Shown in pieces: positions 36,443 to 44,916 of a DNA stretch of 64,000 nucleotides. The stretch covers positions 1 through 64,000 of the forward strand of contig NZ_JAGGDJ010000012.1 in NCBI RefSeq assembly GCF_017652985.1, written 5' to 3'. A program made the position numbers and the translations under genes. The stretch comes from Paenibacillus artemisiicola (lineage in GTDB: Bacteria > Bacillota > Bacilli > Paenibacillales > Paenibacillaceae). The first letter of the stretch is position 1. Every line of letters begins with the position of its first letter. The notes under the pieces were generated by a model. The model was not told where the DNA came from. It worked only from the letters and a program-made list of their open reading frames with translations, and ran no database searches.

Positions 36443-36571
36443 CTTTACACATGTAATGCTCCCCTATCCGCCCTTATGCTCAGTATTCCTCCTGTGAAAG
36501 CAAGCTTTACAATGTTTTCGCAGGTGATTACAATTACAATGACGCCGGATTAGGTGACCTAGGAGGCAATC

Positions 36572-37135
36572 ATGAACGAAGAAGTGAACGGTTTAACGCC
36601 TGAGCAAATACGGTCGCTGGATGCATCCAGACAGCGTGTGATCGATTCGATCGGCAAAAATATGGACTTATATGGGATTACATTGTCGATCGGACATTTA
36701 TATGGCTATATGTACTTTCAAAACGACCCCATCACGCTAGATCAAATGAGCGAAACGATGGGCATGAGCAAGACGTCCATGAGCACCGGGATGCGGACCT
36801 TGATGGATCTGAAGATGATCGATAAAGTATGGGGCAAAGGCTCGCGGAAAGACTTCTACGAGGTCGTTCCGGACTGGCACAAGAACTTCGTGGATTTCTT
36901 TTCCATCAAGTGGCGCAAGGCCGTCGAAAGCAATATGGCCTCGCTTGAGAAGTCATTAAGGGAAATCCGGCTGCTTCGTGAATCCGACCCGGATAATAAG
37001 GCATTGAGCAACGTAACGGCGATTGATGAGGATAAAATCAAGGCTGCATTGAACTATTACAAGTGGCTGCTTCGGCTGATCGATTCGTTTGAAACCGGCG
37101 ACATTTTCTCGTTTATTCCAAAAGAAGACGAATAG
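36572..37135 (+). CDS. GbsR/OpuAR-type winged-helix repressor
   Basis: A 187-aa MarR-fold protein of the GbsR family. It has IGKNMDLYGITLSIGHLYGY, then the HTH LDQMSETMGMSKTSMSTGMR and a wing at MIDKVWGKGSRKDFYEV. GbsR proteins sense choline or glycine betaine and repress compatible-solute uptake genes. The start is behind GGAGGCAATC. Divergence from opuA makes that operon the probable target. Confidence 0.9.
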   Translation: MNEEVNGLTPEQIRSLDASRQRVIDSIGKNMDLYGITLSIGHLYGYMYFQNDPITLDQMSETMGMSKTSMSTGMRTLMDLKMIDKVWGKGSRKDFYEVVPDWHKNFVDFFSIKWRKAVESNMASLEKSLREIRLLRESDPDNKALSNVTAIDEDKIKAALNYYKWLLRLIDSFETGDIFSFIPKEDE

Positions 37136-37164
37136 CGCGAGAATTTCGAGCAGAAACCATAAAC

Positions 37165-37187
37165 GGCGGGGACACTATGTCCCCGCC
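37165..37187. terminator. Bidirectional terminator between gbsR-like gene and the ectoine operon
   Basis: GGCGGGGA, loop CACTATG, TCCCCGCC; a T-rich tail (CATTTGTTTGTTC) follows on the plus strand and a weaker one (GTTTATGG) on the minus strand. It sits between two converging genes. Confidence 0.75.
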
Positions 37188-37227
37188 CATTTGTTTGTTC
37201 TCGGATCTAGATCTACTGAGGTGACCG

Positions 37228-37746
37228 TTATTCCAGCAATTTCGCCCAGAACCCTCCGCGAAAATACCTCGGCTCGTGCGAGATGACGAATGCCTTCGGC
37301 GCTTCCCCTTCGATCCGTTTCAAGAGCTTTTTCTCGTTGCTGCGCTTGACGAGCACCTGCATAACGAGCCGTTTGCCATGTCTGCCCTCACCCGTCCATA
37401 CCGTAACGCCATAACCATGCTGCCGCAGTTTGTCAGGAAGCGACGTATGAACCGTATCGGCGATGACCTGCACGACCGAATAACCGAGTGCCAGCCGCTC
37501 TTCAATGCGGCTGCCTAGATACACGCCGAGGCCGAAACCGATGCAGTAGGCAGCCATATGGATCGGGCTCGATAAATTTTTGAGCACGAGCTGCAGCCCG
37601 GCGAGGTAGATGAACACTTCGATCATCGCAAATAAAGAGGCTGCGCCCCTCCTGCCCTTAATGACCAGGATAAGGCGCATAGTGAAAATCGAAACATATG
37701 CGATGTTGATGCCGAGGATCGACATCGCGATAATGGCAAGCTTCAT
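37228..37746 (-). CDS. DUF2179/UPF0316 family membrane protein
   Basis: A 172-aa protein with three N-terminal helices (MKLAIIAMSILGINIAYVSI; FAMIEVFIYLAGLQLVL) and a soluble C-terminal DUF2179 domain beginning VIADTVHTSLPDKLRQHGYG and including VLVKRSNEKKLLKRIEG. The function is unknown; related domains occur in YitT-type proteins. It overlaps ectD by 4 bp (ATGA), so it is the last gene of the ectoine operon. Confidence 0.85.
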   Translation of the reverse strand: MKLAIIAMSILGINIAYVSIFTMRLILVIKGRRGAASLFAMIEVFIYLAGLQLVLKNLSSPIHMAAYCIGFGLGVYLGSRIEERLALGYSVVQVIADTVHTSLPDKLRQHGYGVTVWTGEGRHGKRLVMQVLVKRSNEKKLLKRIEGEAPKAFVISHEPRYFRGGFWAKLLE

Positions 37747-38645
37747 TGGCCGTCGCGCGAAGCGATATATCGTGGTCTCGGCTTCTGACCGGAAAACGGC
37801 GTCACAAGCCGATTCTCGACGCTGTTGTAGACGATGAATACGTTACTGCGCGGATAGGGCGAGATATTGCTGCTTGACCCGTGCATGAGGTTGCAGTCGA
37901 ACACGAGCAGCGATCCCGCCTTTCCGACCGGCATGTCGATTCCGCCTTCTCGTGCGAGCCATGTCAAGCTATCCTTGTCCGGTACGCCATACTCTTGCTT
38001 GCGGAGCGATTGCTTAAAATGATCTTCGGGCGTACGGCCAACGCAGGCGACGAATTTCTTGTGCGAGCCCGGCATCACCATGAGCGGTCCGTTATACGGG
38101 TTGTTATCTTCGAGCGCAATCGAGACGCTCAGTGCCCGCATCGCCGGCATTCCGTCCTCCACGTGCCACGTTTCGAAATCGGAATGCCAGTAAAATTCCT
38201 TCCCGGAGAAGCCCGGCTTGAAATTAATGCGGGATTGATGGATATACGTTTCCGATCCCAGCAAAAATCGAGCAACGCTTGTCAGTCGCTTATGTTCGGC
38301 GAGTCCCTTAAAAACGGGATTGTCGTCATGCACGGCAAAGACGGAACGCACCTCGTCGCTGCCAGGCTCCCGAATAACAGGCTCGGCTTCGCGTTCGCGG
38401 TAATAGCGTTGAAGTCTTAGCAACTCGGACTTCCAGGCAGCTACTTCGTCTGGCGAAAAAAATTGTTCGAAAAACAAATAGCCATTTTTCTCGTACTCGT
38501 TAGCTTGCGCTTGAGATATCGGACTCACCGGCGACCAATCACCATATAGCACGGGATCCGTCCGATCCAAGAGCACCGGTTCACCGCGTTCCCGAGAAGG
38601 GTAACGATCGGCCGCGAAGCGACGGTTTGCTTGTTCGGCTTTCAT
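37743..38645 (-). CDS. ectD: Ectoine hydroxylase
   Basis: A 300-aa Fe(II)/2-oxoglutarate dioxygenase that converts ectoine to 5-hydroxyectoine. The EctD signature FYWHSDFETWHVEDGMPAMR gives the HxD iron ligands, and the distal His is in NLMHGSSSNISPYPRSNVF with the 2-oxoglutarate-binding Arg following. VMPGSHKKFVACVG is also typical. It follows ectC and overlaps the DUF2179 gene. Confidence 0.96.
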   Translation of the reverse strand: MKAEQANRRFAADRYPSRERGEPVLLDRTDPVLYGDWSPVSPISQAQANEYEKNGYLFFEQFFSPDEVAAWKSELLRLQRYYREREAEPVIREPGSDEVRSVFAVHDDNPVFKGLAEHKRLTSVARFLLGSETYIHQSRINFKPGFSGKEFYWHSDFETWHVEDGMPAMRALSVSIALEDNNPYNGPLMVMPGSHKKFVACVGRTPEDHFKQSLRKQEYGVPDKDSLTWLAREGGIDMPVGKAGSLLVFDCNLMHGSSSNISPYPRSNVFIVYNSVENRLVTPFSGQKPRPRYIASRDGQ

Positions 38646-38662
38646 GGCAGCACGCTCCTCGG

Positions 38663-39049
38663 TTAATTTTCCGCTGTGAGCGGATATACGCCTTCGTCAT
38701 CATGGACTTCGGAGCCGGTAAGCGGCGGATTGAACACGCACACCATTCGCAACTGGCTTTGGGCGCGCAGCAAATGCTTCTCATGACCGTTCAGGGCGTA
38801 GAGCGTTCCCGGCCGAATCGGATACGTGCGTCCCCCAATTACTTCGATTTCGCCTTCCCCTTCGATACAGTAGACCGCTTCGACATGATGCCGGTACCAG
38901 ATCAAGGTTTCGGTCCCGGCTTTAATCAGCGTGTCGTGCAGCGAGAACCCCATTCCGTCCTTCTTAAGCAGCAGACGCCGCGCATTCCATGTTTTCGTAT
39001 CGACATCGTCCTTCGTTTGAATCACGTCGTTTAAATGTTTGACGATCAT
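38663..39049 (-). CDS. ectC: L-ectoine synthase
   Basis: A cupin-fold cyclase of about 128 aa, normal for EctC, which closes N-gamma-acetyl-diaminobutyrate to ectoine. Typical stretches are GMGFSLHDTLIKAGTETLIW, YRHHVEAVYCIEGEGEIEV and YALNGHEKHLLRA with cupin metal/substrate residues. The start MIVKHLNDVIQ at 39049 matches the family and sits behind AAGGAGCG; an ATG 9 bases earlier is too close to that site. Confidence 0.95.
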   Translation of the reverse strand: MIVKHLNDVIQTKDDVDTKTWNARRLLLKKDGMGFSLHDTLIKAGTETLIWYRHHVEAVYCIEGEGEIEVIGGRTYPIRPGTLYALNGHEKHLLRAQSQLRMVCVFNPPLTGSEVHDDEGVYPLTAEN

Positions 39050-39082
39050 AAGTTCCATCGCTCCTTCGGTTAACGGGGTTAA

Positions 39083-40396
39083 TTAAGCTCTGGCTTGCGC
39101 CGCGCCGGCAAGCTGGACTGAGTCGAGCACTTCGTGCAGCGCCGTCTCGATTCGCTCCAGTCCTTGCTTAAGGACATGCTCTTCAATGGTGAGGGGCGGC
39201 ATTAACTTTGCGACTTCGTCCTTCGGTCCGGAGGTCTCGAGAATGACGCCGTGCTTAAAGGCGGTTTTGCTTAGCCGCGCGGCATAGGACGGTTCTCGAA
39301 AAACAAGTCCCTGAATCAGTCCCTTTCCCCGGACTTCCGTGATCGCCTTCGGATACTTTGCCGCCATGCGGTGTAAAAATTCGAGTATCACCCGTGAACT
39401 TGCCGCGATCGCAAGTTCCAGCTCCGGCGTCCGCCAATAGTCAAGCGCTTCACTTGCCGCTACAAAACCCAGATTATTGCCGCGAAATGTTCCATTATGT
39501 TCGCCTGGGTGCCAAACATCGTATTCCGGCTTAATAAGCGTCAATGCCATCGGTAAGCCATAGCCGCCGATAGACTTCGACAAACAAACGATATCCGGAG
39601 ATAGGCCGGCTTCTTCGAAACTGAAGAAAGTCCCTGTTCTTCCGCAGCCCATTTGCACGTCATCGACGATGAACAAAATGCCGCGGTCGCGGCAAATGCG
39701 CTCTACCCGGCGAAGCCAATCGATCCTCGCTTCGTTTAGCCCTCCCTCGCCTTGAAGCGTCTCGAGCATGACGGCTGCTGGCTGATCGATTCCGCTTCCC
39801 GGATCGTCCAGCAGCTTTTCCAACATAAGCGTCGTATCGATAAGCGTACCGAAGTATTGATCGTACGGCATAAACGTCGTTCCGCTGAGCGTAACGCCGG
39901 CACCTTTGCGTTTAAAGGCGTTGCCCGTTGCCGCAAGCGATCCGAGCGACATGCCATGAAAGGCGTTGGTGAAGCAAATCACATTCGTCCGGCCCGTGGC
40001 TTTGCGCGCGATCTTCAAGGCGCTCTCCACCGAATTGGTGCCCGTCGGCCCCGGGAACATGACCTTATAATCCAGCTTGCGAGGTTCGAGTATGAACGAC
40101 TTGAAGCGGGTGAGAAACGTCTCCTTCGCCTCTGTAGCCATGTCCAGGCTGTGCGTTACGCCGTCCGCCAGCAAGTACTCGATCAGCTTGGCGCGGATGC
40201 GGGGATTGTTGTGTCCATAATTTAGTGCACCAGCGCCTGCGAAGAAATCAATGTATTCCTTTCCGGCTTTGTCCCAGACACGCGCGTTGCTGGCTTTGGT
40301 AAAAACGGTCTGAAAGCTGCGGCAATAGCTGCGTACCTCAGATTCAAGCCGTTCGAATATGTCCATCGCGCCGGGCTTGTTCTCGTTAGGTTTCAC
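39083..40396 (-). CDS. ectB: Diaminobutyrate-2-oxoglutarate aminotransferase
   Basis: A class III PLP aminotransferase of about 437 aa that makes L-2,4-diaminobutyrate from aspartate semialdehyde. The PLP Lys is in IVCLSKSIGGYGLPMALTLI, and the cofactor-contact blocks are GPTGTNSVESALKIARKATG and FIVDDVQMGCGRTGTFFSFE. The start is a GTG at 40396 behind GGGAGGTCGTAAC, overlapping the ectA stop; the frame to 40555 lies within ectA. An ATG at 40366 is an alternative. Confidence 0.95.
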   Translation of the reverse strand: MKPNENKPGAMDIFERLESEVRSYCRSFQTVFTKASNARVWDKAGKEYIDFFAGAGALNYGHNNPRIRAKLIEYLLADGVTHSLDMATEAKETFLTRFKSFILEPRKLDYKVMFPGPTGTNSVESALKIARKATGRTNVICFTNAFHGMSLGSLAATGNAFKRKGAGVTLSGTTFMPYDQYFGTLIDTTLMLEKLLDDPGSGIDQPAAVMLETLQGEGGLNEARIDWLRRVERICRDRGILFIVDDVQMGCGRTGTFFSFEEAGLSPDIVCLSKSIGGYGLPMALTLIKPEYDVWHPGEHNGTFRGNNLGFVAASEALDYWRTPELELAIAASSRVILEFLHRMAAKYPKAITEVRGKGLIQGLVFREPSYAARLSKTAFKHGVILETSGPKDEVAKLMPPLTIEEHVLKQGLERIETALHEVLDSVQLAGAAQARA

Positions 40397-40397
40397 G

Positions 40398-40943
40398 TTA
40401 CGACCTCCCTGTCGGTAGATTTGCGGTTGCAGACCGGGCAGCCTGCAGGGGCCCGATGCGAAATAGCAGCTCCGCATCATGAACCGTTTCGCTGGGAAAT
40501 AAGGTCTTGCGGTAATGCTCCGCCATGCGGCATTGGGTACCGTATCCTTCGGCAAGGCGAAGGAACAGCTGTCGCGAAGGCTGATTGCCGGGACCGATTG
40601 TCGCTTCGACGTACCGGATGCCGGACAATTCCTCCCGCTCCAGGAGATGACGAAGCAACCGCATGCCGACTCCTGCGCCTTGGAAGTCCGGATGCACGCC
40701 GATTTGCCAGACGAACAGCGTGTCGGGCTGCGACGGCTTGCGAAATGCGGTCACGAATCCGGCAAGGCGGTCAAGCAGACTCGCGACCGCGCAAGTGTCC
40801 GCAAACATATCGCACATCATCAGGTACGCATAGACGGAATTCGCGTCCAGCTTCTTTGTCTCGGCCGCAAGCTGCCATATGGCTGCGCCGTCCGTGACAT
40901 GCGGCCTGCGGAAGGTCAATTTCGAACTGTTTATAGTCGTCAA
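40398..40943 (-). CDS. ectA: L-2,4-diaminobutyrate acetyltransferase
   Basis: A 181-aa GNAT acetyltransferase with the acetyl-CoA loop VHPDFQGAGVGMRLLRHLL and the EctA-type N-terminal block TFRRPHVTDGAAIWQLAAET, followed by LDANSVYAYLMMCDMFADTC. It performs the second step of ectoine synthesis. The start is a TTG (40943) at moderate distance from AAGGGAACGG. It follows ehuA by 23 bp. Confidence 0.94.
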   Translation of the reverse strand: MTTINSSKLTFRRPHVTDGAAIWQLAAETKKLDANSVYAYLMMCDMFADTCAVASLLDRLAGFVTAFRKPSQPDTLFVWQIGVHPDFQGAGVGMRLLRHLLEREELSGIRYVEATIGPGNQPSRQLFLRLAEGYGTQCRMAEHYRKTLFPSETVHDAELLFRIGPLQAARSATANLPTGRS

Positions 40944-40966
40944 TATCCGCCGTTCCCTTCGTTGGG

Positions 40967-41815
40967 TTATCGTGTGCTCGTGCCAAAACGTTGGAGAAAC
41001 GCCTGAAGCCGTTCGCTCTTCGGATGTTCGAAAATCGCCGACGGAGGTCCTTCCTCGACGATGCGGCCGCCATCGCCGAAGACGACTCGATCCGCCACGT
41101 CCCGCGCAAAATCCATCTCATGCGTAATCAGCATCATGGCCATATCTCCGTCAGCCGCGATTTCCTTAATGACGCCAAGCACCTCCCCGACCAGTTCGGG
41201 GTCAAGCGCCGAGGTGACCTCGTCGAATACCATGATCTTCGGCTGCATCACGAGCGCCCTGGCGATCGCGACGCGCTGTTTTTGCCCGCCCGACAGCCGC
41301 GACGGATAGACGTCCAGCTTGTCGGCAAGACCAACCTTGCGAAGCATCGCGATGGCGCGTTCATGCGAATCCTGTTTCGACATGCCGAGCACCGCACGCG
41401 GGGCAAGCACGACGTTATCAAGCACCGTCAAATGAGGAAATAAATTGAAGTGCTGAAAAACCATGCCGATGCTCCCGCGCATCCGACGTAAGTGCTTAGC
41501 GTTCGCCCGCACGACACGGCCCGATTTGTCCTTCATGTCCCAGAGGGATTCGCCATCAATCCAAATCCGACCGCTCGTCGGTTCCTCCAGCGTCATCAGC
41601 ATGCGACCGAGCGTTGTTTTGCCCGAACCGCTTGGTCCGATGAGCGCGAGCTTTTCGCCTGGCCGCATCGTCAAGTCGATGCCCTTGATGACTTCCAGTT
41701 CGCCGTAGCGTTTCGTGACATGTTCGAAGCGCACGAGCGCTGAAGCCGAGTCCGCTGTATAAGCCTGCACGCCGAATACTTCCTCCGCTGCCTCCGGAGT
41801 GTATAATCCGTTCAT
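40967..41815 (-). CDS. ehuA: Ectoine/hydroxyectoine ABC transporter ATPase
   Basis: A 282-aa polar-amino-acid-family ATPase. Walker A is GPSGSGKTT, the signature is LSGGQKQRVAIARAL and Walker B is IMVFDEVTSALDPE. Its position between ehuD and ectA marks it as EhuA. ATG 41815 follows AGGGGGTTACAC. Confidence 0.9.
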   Translation of the reverse strand: MNGLYTPEAAEEVFGVQAYTADSASALVRFEHVTKRYGELEVIKGIDLTMRPGEKLALIGPSGSGKTTLGRMLMTLEEPTSGRIWIDGESLWDMKDKSGRVVRANAKHLRRMRGSIGMVFQHFNLFPHLTVLDNVVLAPRAVLGMSKQDSHERAIAMLRKVGLADKLDVYPSRLSGGQKQRVAIARALVMQPKIMVFDEVTSALDPELVGEVLGVIKEIAADGDMAMMLITHEMDFARDVADRVVFGDGGRIVEEGPPSAIFEHPKSERLQAFLQRFGTSTR

Positions 41816-41825
41816 GTGTAACCCC

Positions 41826-42488
41826 CTAAGCGGTGAACCGTCGTTTTAGTCGCTTCTCGATTTGGGCGATGCCAAAAGCCATCGCCAGGCTGAGCGCTAA
41901 GAACAGAACGCCCGCAATCGTGTATGGCTCGAATACCCGGTACGTGACCGAGGCGGTATTTTTGGCGGTGAGCAGCACTTCCACAAGCGTAATCGCCGAA
42001 AGCGTGGGCGTTTCCTTCAAAATGACGATCAAATAATTGCCCATGACCGGAATAATAGGCGGCACGGCCTGGGGCAGCACAACCGATACCCACGTTCGCG
42101 TTCGCGAGAGGTTCAGCGCCTTCGCCGCTTCCCATTGTCCGCGGGGCACGGCATCGATGCCGGAACGGTAGACTTCGGACAAATAGGCGCCATAGTGCAG
42201 CCCAAGACCGATTACGCCCGTCGCGAACGCCGACAGAGACACCGGAGTCAGCATCGGCAAGCTGTAGTACAGAAAGAACAGCTGAACCAGCAGCGGCGTA
42301 CTTCGGATAAACTCGACGATCCCGCGATTTGCGAGGCGCACCGGCGCTAAGCGGAATCGGCCAAGAATCGCAAAACCCATGCCGATGCAGGCGGCCGCCG
42401 CGAATCCGGTCAGCGTCGCGGTGATCGTAACCAGAAAAGCGCGAAGCAATTCGGGCAGCACTTCAAGCGCGTACGACCAATCCCACAC
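41826..42488 (-). CDS. ehuD: Ectoine/hydroxyectoine ABC transporter permease
   Basis: A 220-aa HisM-type permease with five helices and the family loop GIDAVPRGQWEAAKALNLSR followed by VVLPQAVPPIIPVMGNYLIV. It starts with GTG behind GGAGGTGAGCGGTC. It pairs with EhuC. Confidence 0.9.
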   Translation of the reverse strand: MWDWSYALEVLPELLRAFLVTITATLTGFAAAACIGMGFAILGRFRLAPVRLANRGIVEFIRSTPLLVQLFFLYYSLPMLTPVSLSAFATGVIGLGLHYGAYLSEVYRSGIDAVPRGQWEAAKALNLSRTRTWVSVVLPQAVPPIIPVMGNYLIVILKETPTLSAITLVEVLLTAKNTASVTYRVFEPYTIAGVLFLALSLAMAFGIAQIEKRLKRRFTA

Positions 42489-42494
42489 GACCGC

Positions 42495-43145
42495 TCACCT
42501 CCATTCCGAAAACTTGCGTTCGAGGACCCGTACCGTGACGATAATGCAAGCGGATAACAGGAAATAAGTCAGCAGAAGCAAACCGAAGATAGCCGGTGTC
42601 CACGAATAATAATTATTGCGCAATACCATCGCCTGGTACGTCAAGTCCGCCAGCGTGATGAAATAAATCAAAGACGTCGACTTCAGCAGCTCGATCATCA
42701 AATTGCCCATCGGCGGCATCATCCGCACAAACGCTTGGGGCAGCACGATTAGCCGCAACCGCTGCCATGGCGTCAAGTTCAGGGCGGTCGATGCCTCCAG
42801 TTGTCCTTTTGGAATGGCTTCTACCGCGCTTCTTACGATTTCAGCGCCATATGCGCCAATATTCAACCCGATCGCAAGCACCGCCGAGAGGAGTTTGGAT
42901 AGACCGACTCCCGCAAAGGGCAGCGCAAAGTATAACCAAAACAATAAAATAAGCAAGGAAACAGATCGGAATACTTGGATATAGGAGCGGCATAGGACCC
43001 GAATGGCAGCGAATCGCGACAGGCTGCCGAGCCCGGCAAGACCGGAAAGCATGAGCGCTAGCGCGGCCGATAACAGCGCGACCTTTACGGTAATGTTAAT
43101 ACCGCTTGCAATTAGTGGTAACCAATCTAGTCCGTGCATGGTCAT
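42495..43145 (-). CDS. ehuC: Ectoine/hydroxyectoine ABC transporter permease
   Basis: A HisQ-type permease of about 216 aa with the loop VEAIPKGQLEASTALNLTPW and the following LPQAFVRMMPPMGNLMIELL. The start is taken just after the ehuB stop (GGGTAAGATGACC), indicating coupled translation; the longer frame overlaps ehuB. Confidence 0.9.
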   Translation of the reverse strand: MTMHGLDWLPLIASGINITVKVALLSAALALMLSGLAGLGSLSRFAAIRVLCRSYIQVFRSVSLLILLFWLYFALPFAGVGLSKLLSAVLAIGLNIGAYGAEIVRSAVEAIPKGQLEASTALNLTPWQRLRLIVLPQAFVRMMPPMGNLMIELLKSTSLIYFITLADLTYQAMVLRNNYYSWTPAIFGLLLLTYFLLSACIIVTVRVLERKFSEWR

Positions 43146-43146
43146 C

Positions 43147-44064
43147 TTACCCGGCGCACAGCTCTGCCGTTTTGGCATCTCCCGGCAGTTCCTGCTCCGT
43201 AAAGCCGAATTGCTTCAAGATTGTCAATAGTTCCCCTGAGTCTTTCATCTTTTCAAGCTCGGCATTGTAGGCGTCCCTGAAAGACGTATCCGCGGTGCGG
43301 AAAGCCGTCGCTCCGTAACCGCGAACGCTCTTCCCGTCTACGACCGGCTGTTCGAAATCCATGACTCGCTCCAACTTGGCATCTGCGGCGGCATCCAGCC
43401 TGGATTGGAGCGCCGGTCCCGTCATTGTGATGGCATCGGCTCTGCCGGATTGCAGCGCGCTAAGTGCCGCGTCCTGGTCCGGCACGATCACCATTTGTTT
43501 CTCGGTGACGCCGGAAGCTTTCAAGTATCCGATTTCAATAGCACCGGCCATGACGGCCACTTTCGCTTTCGCGTTACTCGCCACCGCCTTGTAGCTCGTT
43601 AGCTTGAGCGGATTGCCGGCTTGAACGGCCAAGCCTTCTCCGATGCTGTATTCGGGATTCGCGAAGGCCACCGCTTGACAGCGCTCGGGGTTAATGAACA
43701 TGCCCGCTGTAACGAGATCGAACCGATCCGCCTGCAGTCCGGCGATTAGCGAAGAAAACTCCGTCAGCTCGCCGCGAATTTCGTTAATGCCGAGTCGCTT
43801 CAGCACGGTTCTGGCGATTTCGACCGCCTCTCCCGTAAGCTCGCCGTCCGCGGTTTTGTAAGCGTACGGATTCTCGTTCGCAAACCCGACAGTCGCATAT
43901 CCTTGCGATTTCAGCTTCTCTAGGATGCTCTCAGAAGCCTTCCCCCCGTTGCTCGATCCCGCATTTCCCGCCGTGGCCGAAGCCGGCTCGTCGTTCGTTT
44001 TCGAACCGCACGCGCCAAGCAGCAGCAAGGGAAGGACCATTAGAACCAACCACTTTCCTCTCAC
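43147..44064 (-). CDS. ehuB: Ectoine/hydroxyectoine-binding lipoprotein
   Basis: A 305-aa family 3 solute-binding protein with a lipoprotein signal ending LLLLGACGSK (Cys19). It has the Ehu-type motifs GYATVGFANENPYAYKTADG and ITMTGPALQSRLDAA. The start is a GTG at 44064. It is first in the ehuBCDA-ectABCD operon, so uptake and synthesis share one transcript. Confidence 0.9.
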   Translation of the reverse strand: MRGKWLVLMVLPLLLLGACGSKTNDEPASATAGNAGSSNGGKASESILEKLKSQGYATVGFANENPYAYKTADGELTGEAVEIARTVLKRLGINEIRGELTEFSSLIAGLQADRFDLVTAGMFINPERCQAVAFANPEYSIGEGLAVQAGNPLKLTSYKAVASNAKAKVAVMAGAIEIGYLKASGVTEKQMVIVPDQDAALSALQSGRADAITMTGPALQSRLDAAADAKLERVMDFEQPVVDGKSVRGYGATAFRTADTSFRDAYNAELEKMKDSGELLTILKQFGFTEQELPGDAKTAELCAG

Positions 44065-44360
44065 GCATTCTCACGACCTTTCATTAAAATTTTTTTAGAA
44101 CACTTACAAGGCTACCATCAATTAGCACTCGGGGTCATTTCCAGAATTGCAAGATAATTCAGCCTTTTTAAGGTTGACTTGACATCAAAGGGAGTCACCG
44201 CCCTCTATCGCCAAATCCCTCCAGTTTCCTCCCGGATGATTGCGATGAGAGCGTTTTACATCTCGCTATTTTTATGTTAATAAGTTTTTCTTATATATAA
44301 AAAACCGTTATTGTTAACATGATAAGATAAACATCACTTATAACGAGTCGTATATGAACA
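44065..44360. other. AT-rich upstream region of the ehu-ect operon
   Basis: No gene. Around 44276-44320 an AT-rich tract is flanked by GTTAATAAG and TTATTGTTAAC, a loose inverted repeat that could be a regulator site. A clear promoter could not be fixed. Confidence 0.3.
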
Positions 44361-44400
44361 CAAAAAACGCCTGCATCCCTAGAAGCCGGAAGCAAGCGTT
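44361..44400 (-). terminator. Terminator of the TIR-like gene
   Basis: Leftward: AACGCTTGC, loop, GCAGGCGTT followed by TTTTTGTG, 20 bp after the gene's stop. Confidence 0.7.
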
Positions 44401-44419
44401 ATTTATCGAAACAATTTCT

Positions 44420-44836
44420 TCAAATTAGATCGTGAAATGCTTTAAACAGTTCTTCGGCGTTCCATGGAACGCACCGGTCCGCATAGCGTTTCACAACGGG
44501 CGAGATATGCAGGTTATGATCCTTAAGCACGACGATCAACGGCTTGTCTCCCTCCGACTTACAAGCCATGATTTCTTTGCTAATCCAGTCGTGATAATGC
44601 GTATAGACGCCTCCGAGCAGAAGAAGCGCGTCGCATGTCTCCATCTTGTCTTTGATTCGTTCGTAACGGAGTCGTCCCTGATAGCTCGGAGACCGGGCGA
44701 TATGGGCTTGAACCGTGTGGAAATCAAACGTAAATTCATTGGATTTCTCGAGCATTTTCGCTAATTCTTCGTATGCTTGGTCAAAATACCAGGAACAGCT
44801 TAAATAACATTGAATTCGTTTCTGTACCGTTTCCAT
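44420..44836 (-). CDS. TIR-like (MTH538/DUF1863) protein
   Basis: A 138-aa single-domain protein: CYLSCSWYFDQAYEELAKML (first strand and helix), RIKDKMETCDALLLLGGVYT, HYHDWISKEIMACKSEGDKP and LIVVLKDHNLHISPVVKRYA. This is the flavodoxin-like MTH538/DUF1863 fold, related to TIR domains and to ThsB of Thoeris. The Glu in SKEI occupies the place of the TIR catalytic Glu. ATG 44836 follows AGGAGGGGCC. No ThsA-like partner adjoins it; it has its own terminator and is divergent from the YetF gene. Confidence 0.75.
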   Translation of the reverse strand: METVQKRIQCYLSCSWYFDQAYEELAKMLEKSNEFTFDFHTVQAHIARSPSYQGRLRYERIKDKMETCDALLLLGGVYTHYHDWISKEIMACKSEGDKPLIVVLKDHNLHISPVVKRYADRCVPWNAEELFKAFHDLI

Positions 44837-44916
44837 GGCCCCTCCTGATTCCATTTATCGTATATCCCCCATTATCGCGTGTCATACTAAGTTGCAAAAA
44901 GGAGCGTGCCGTAAAC

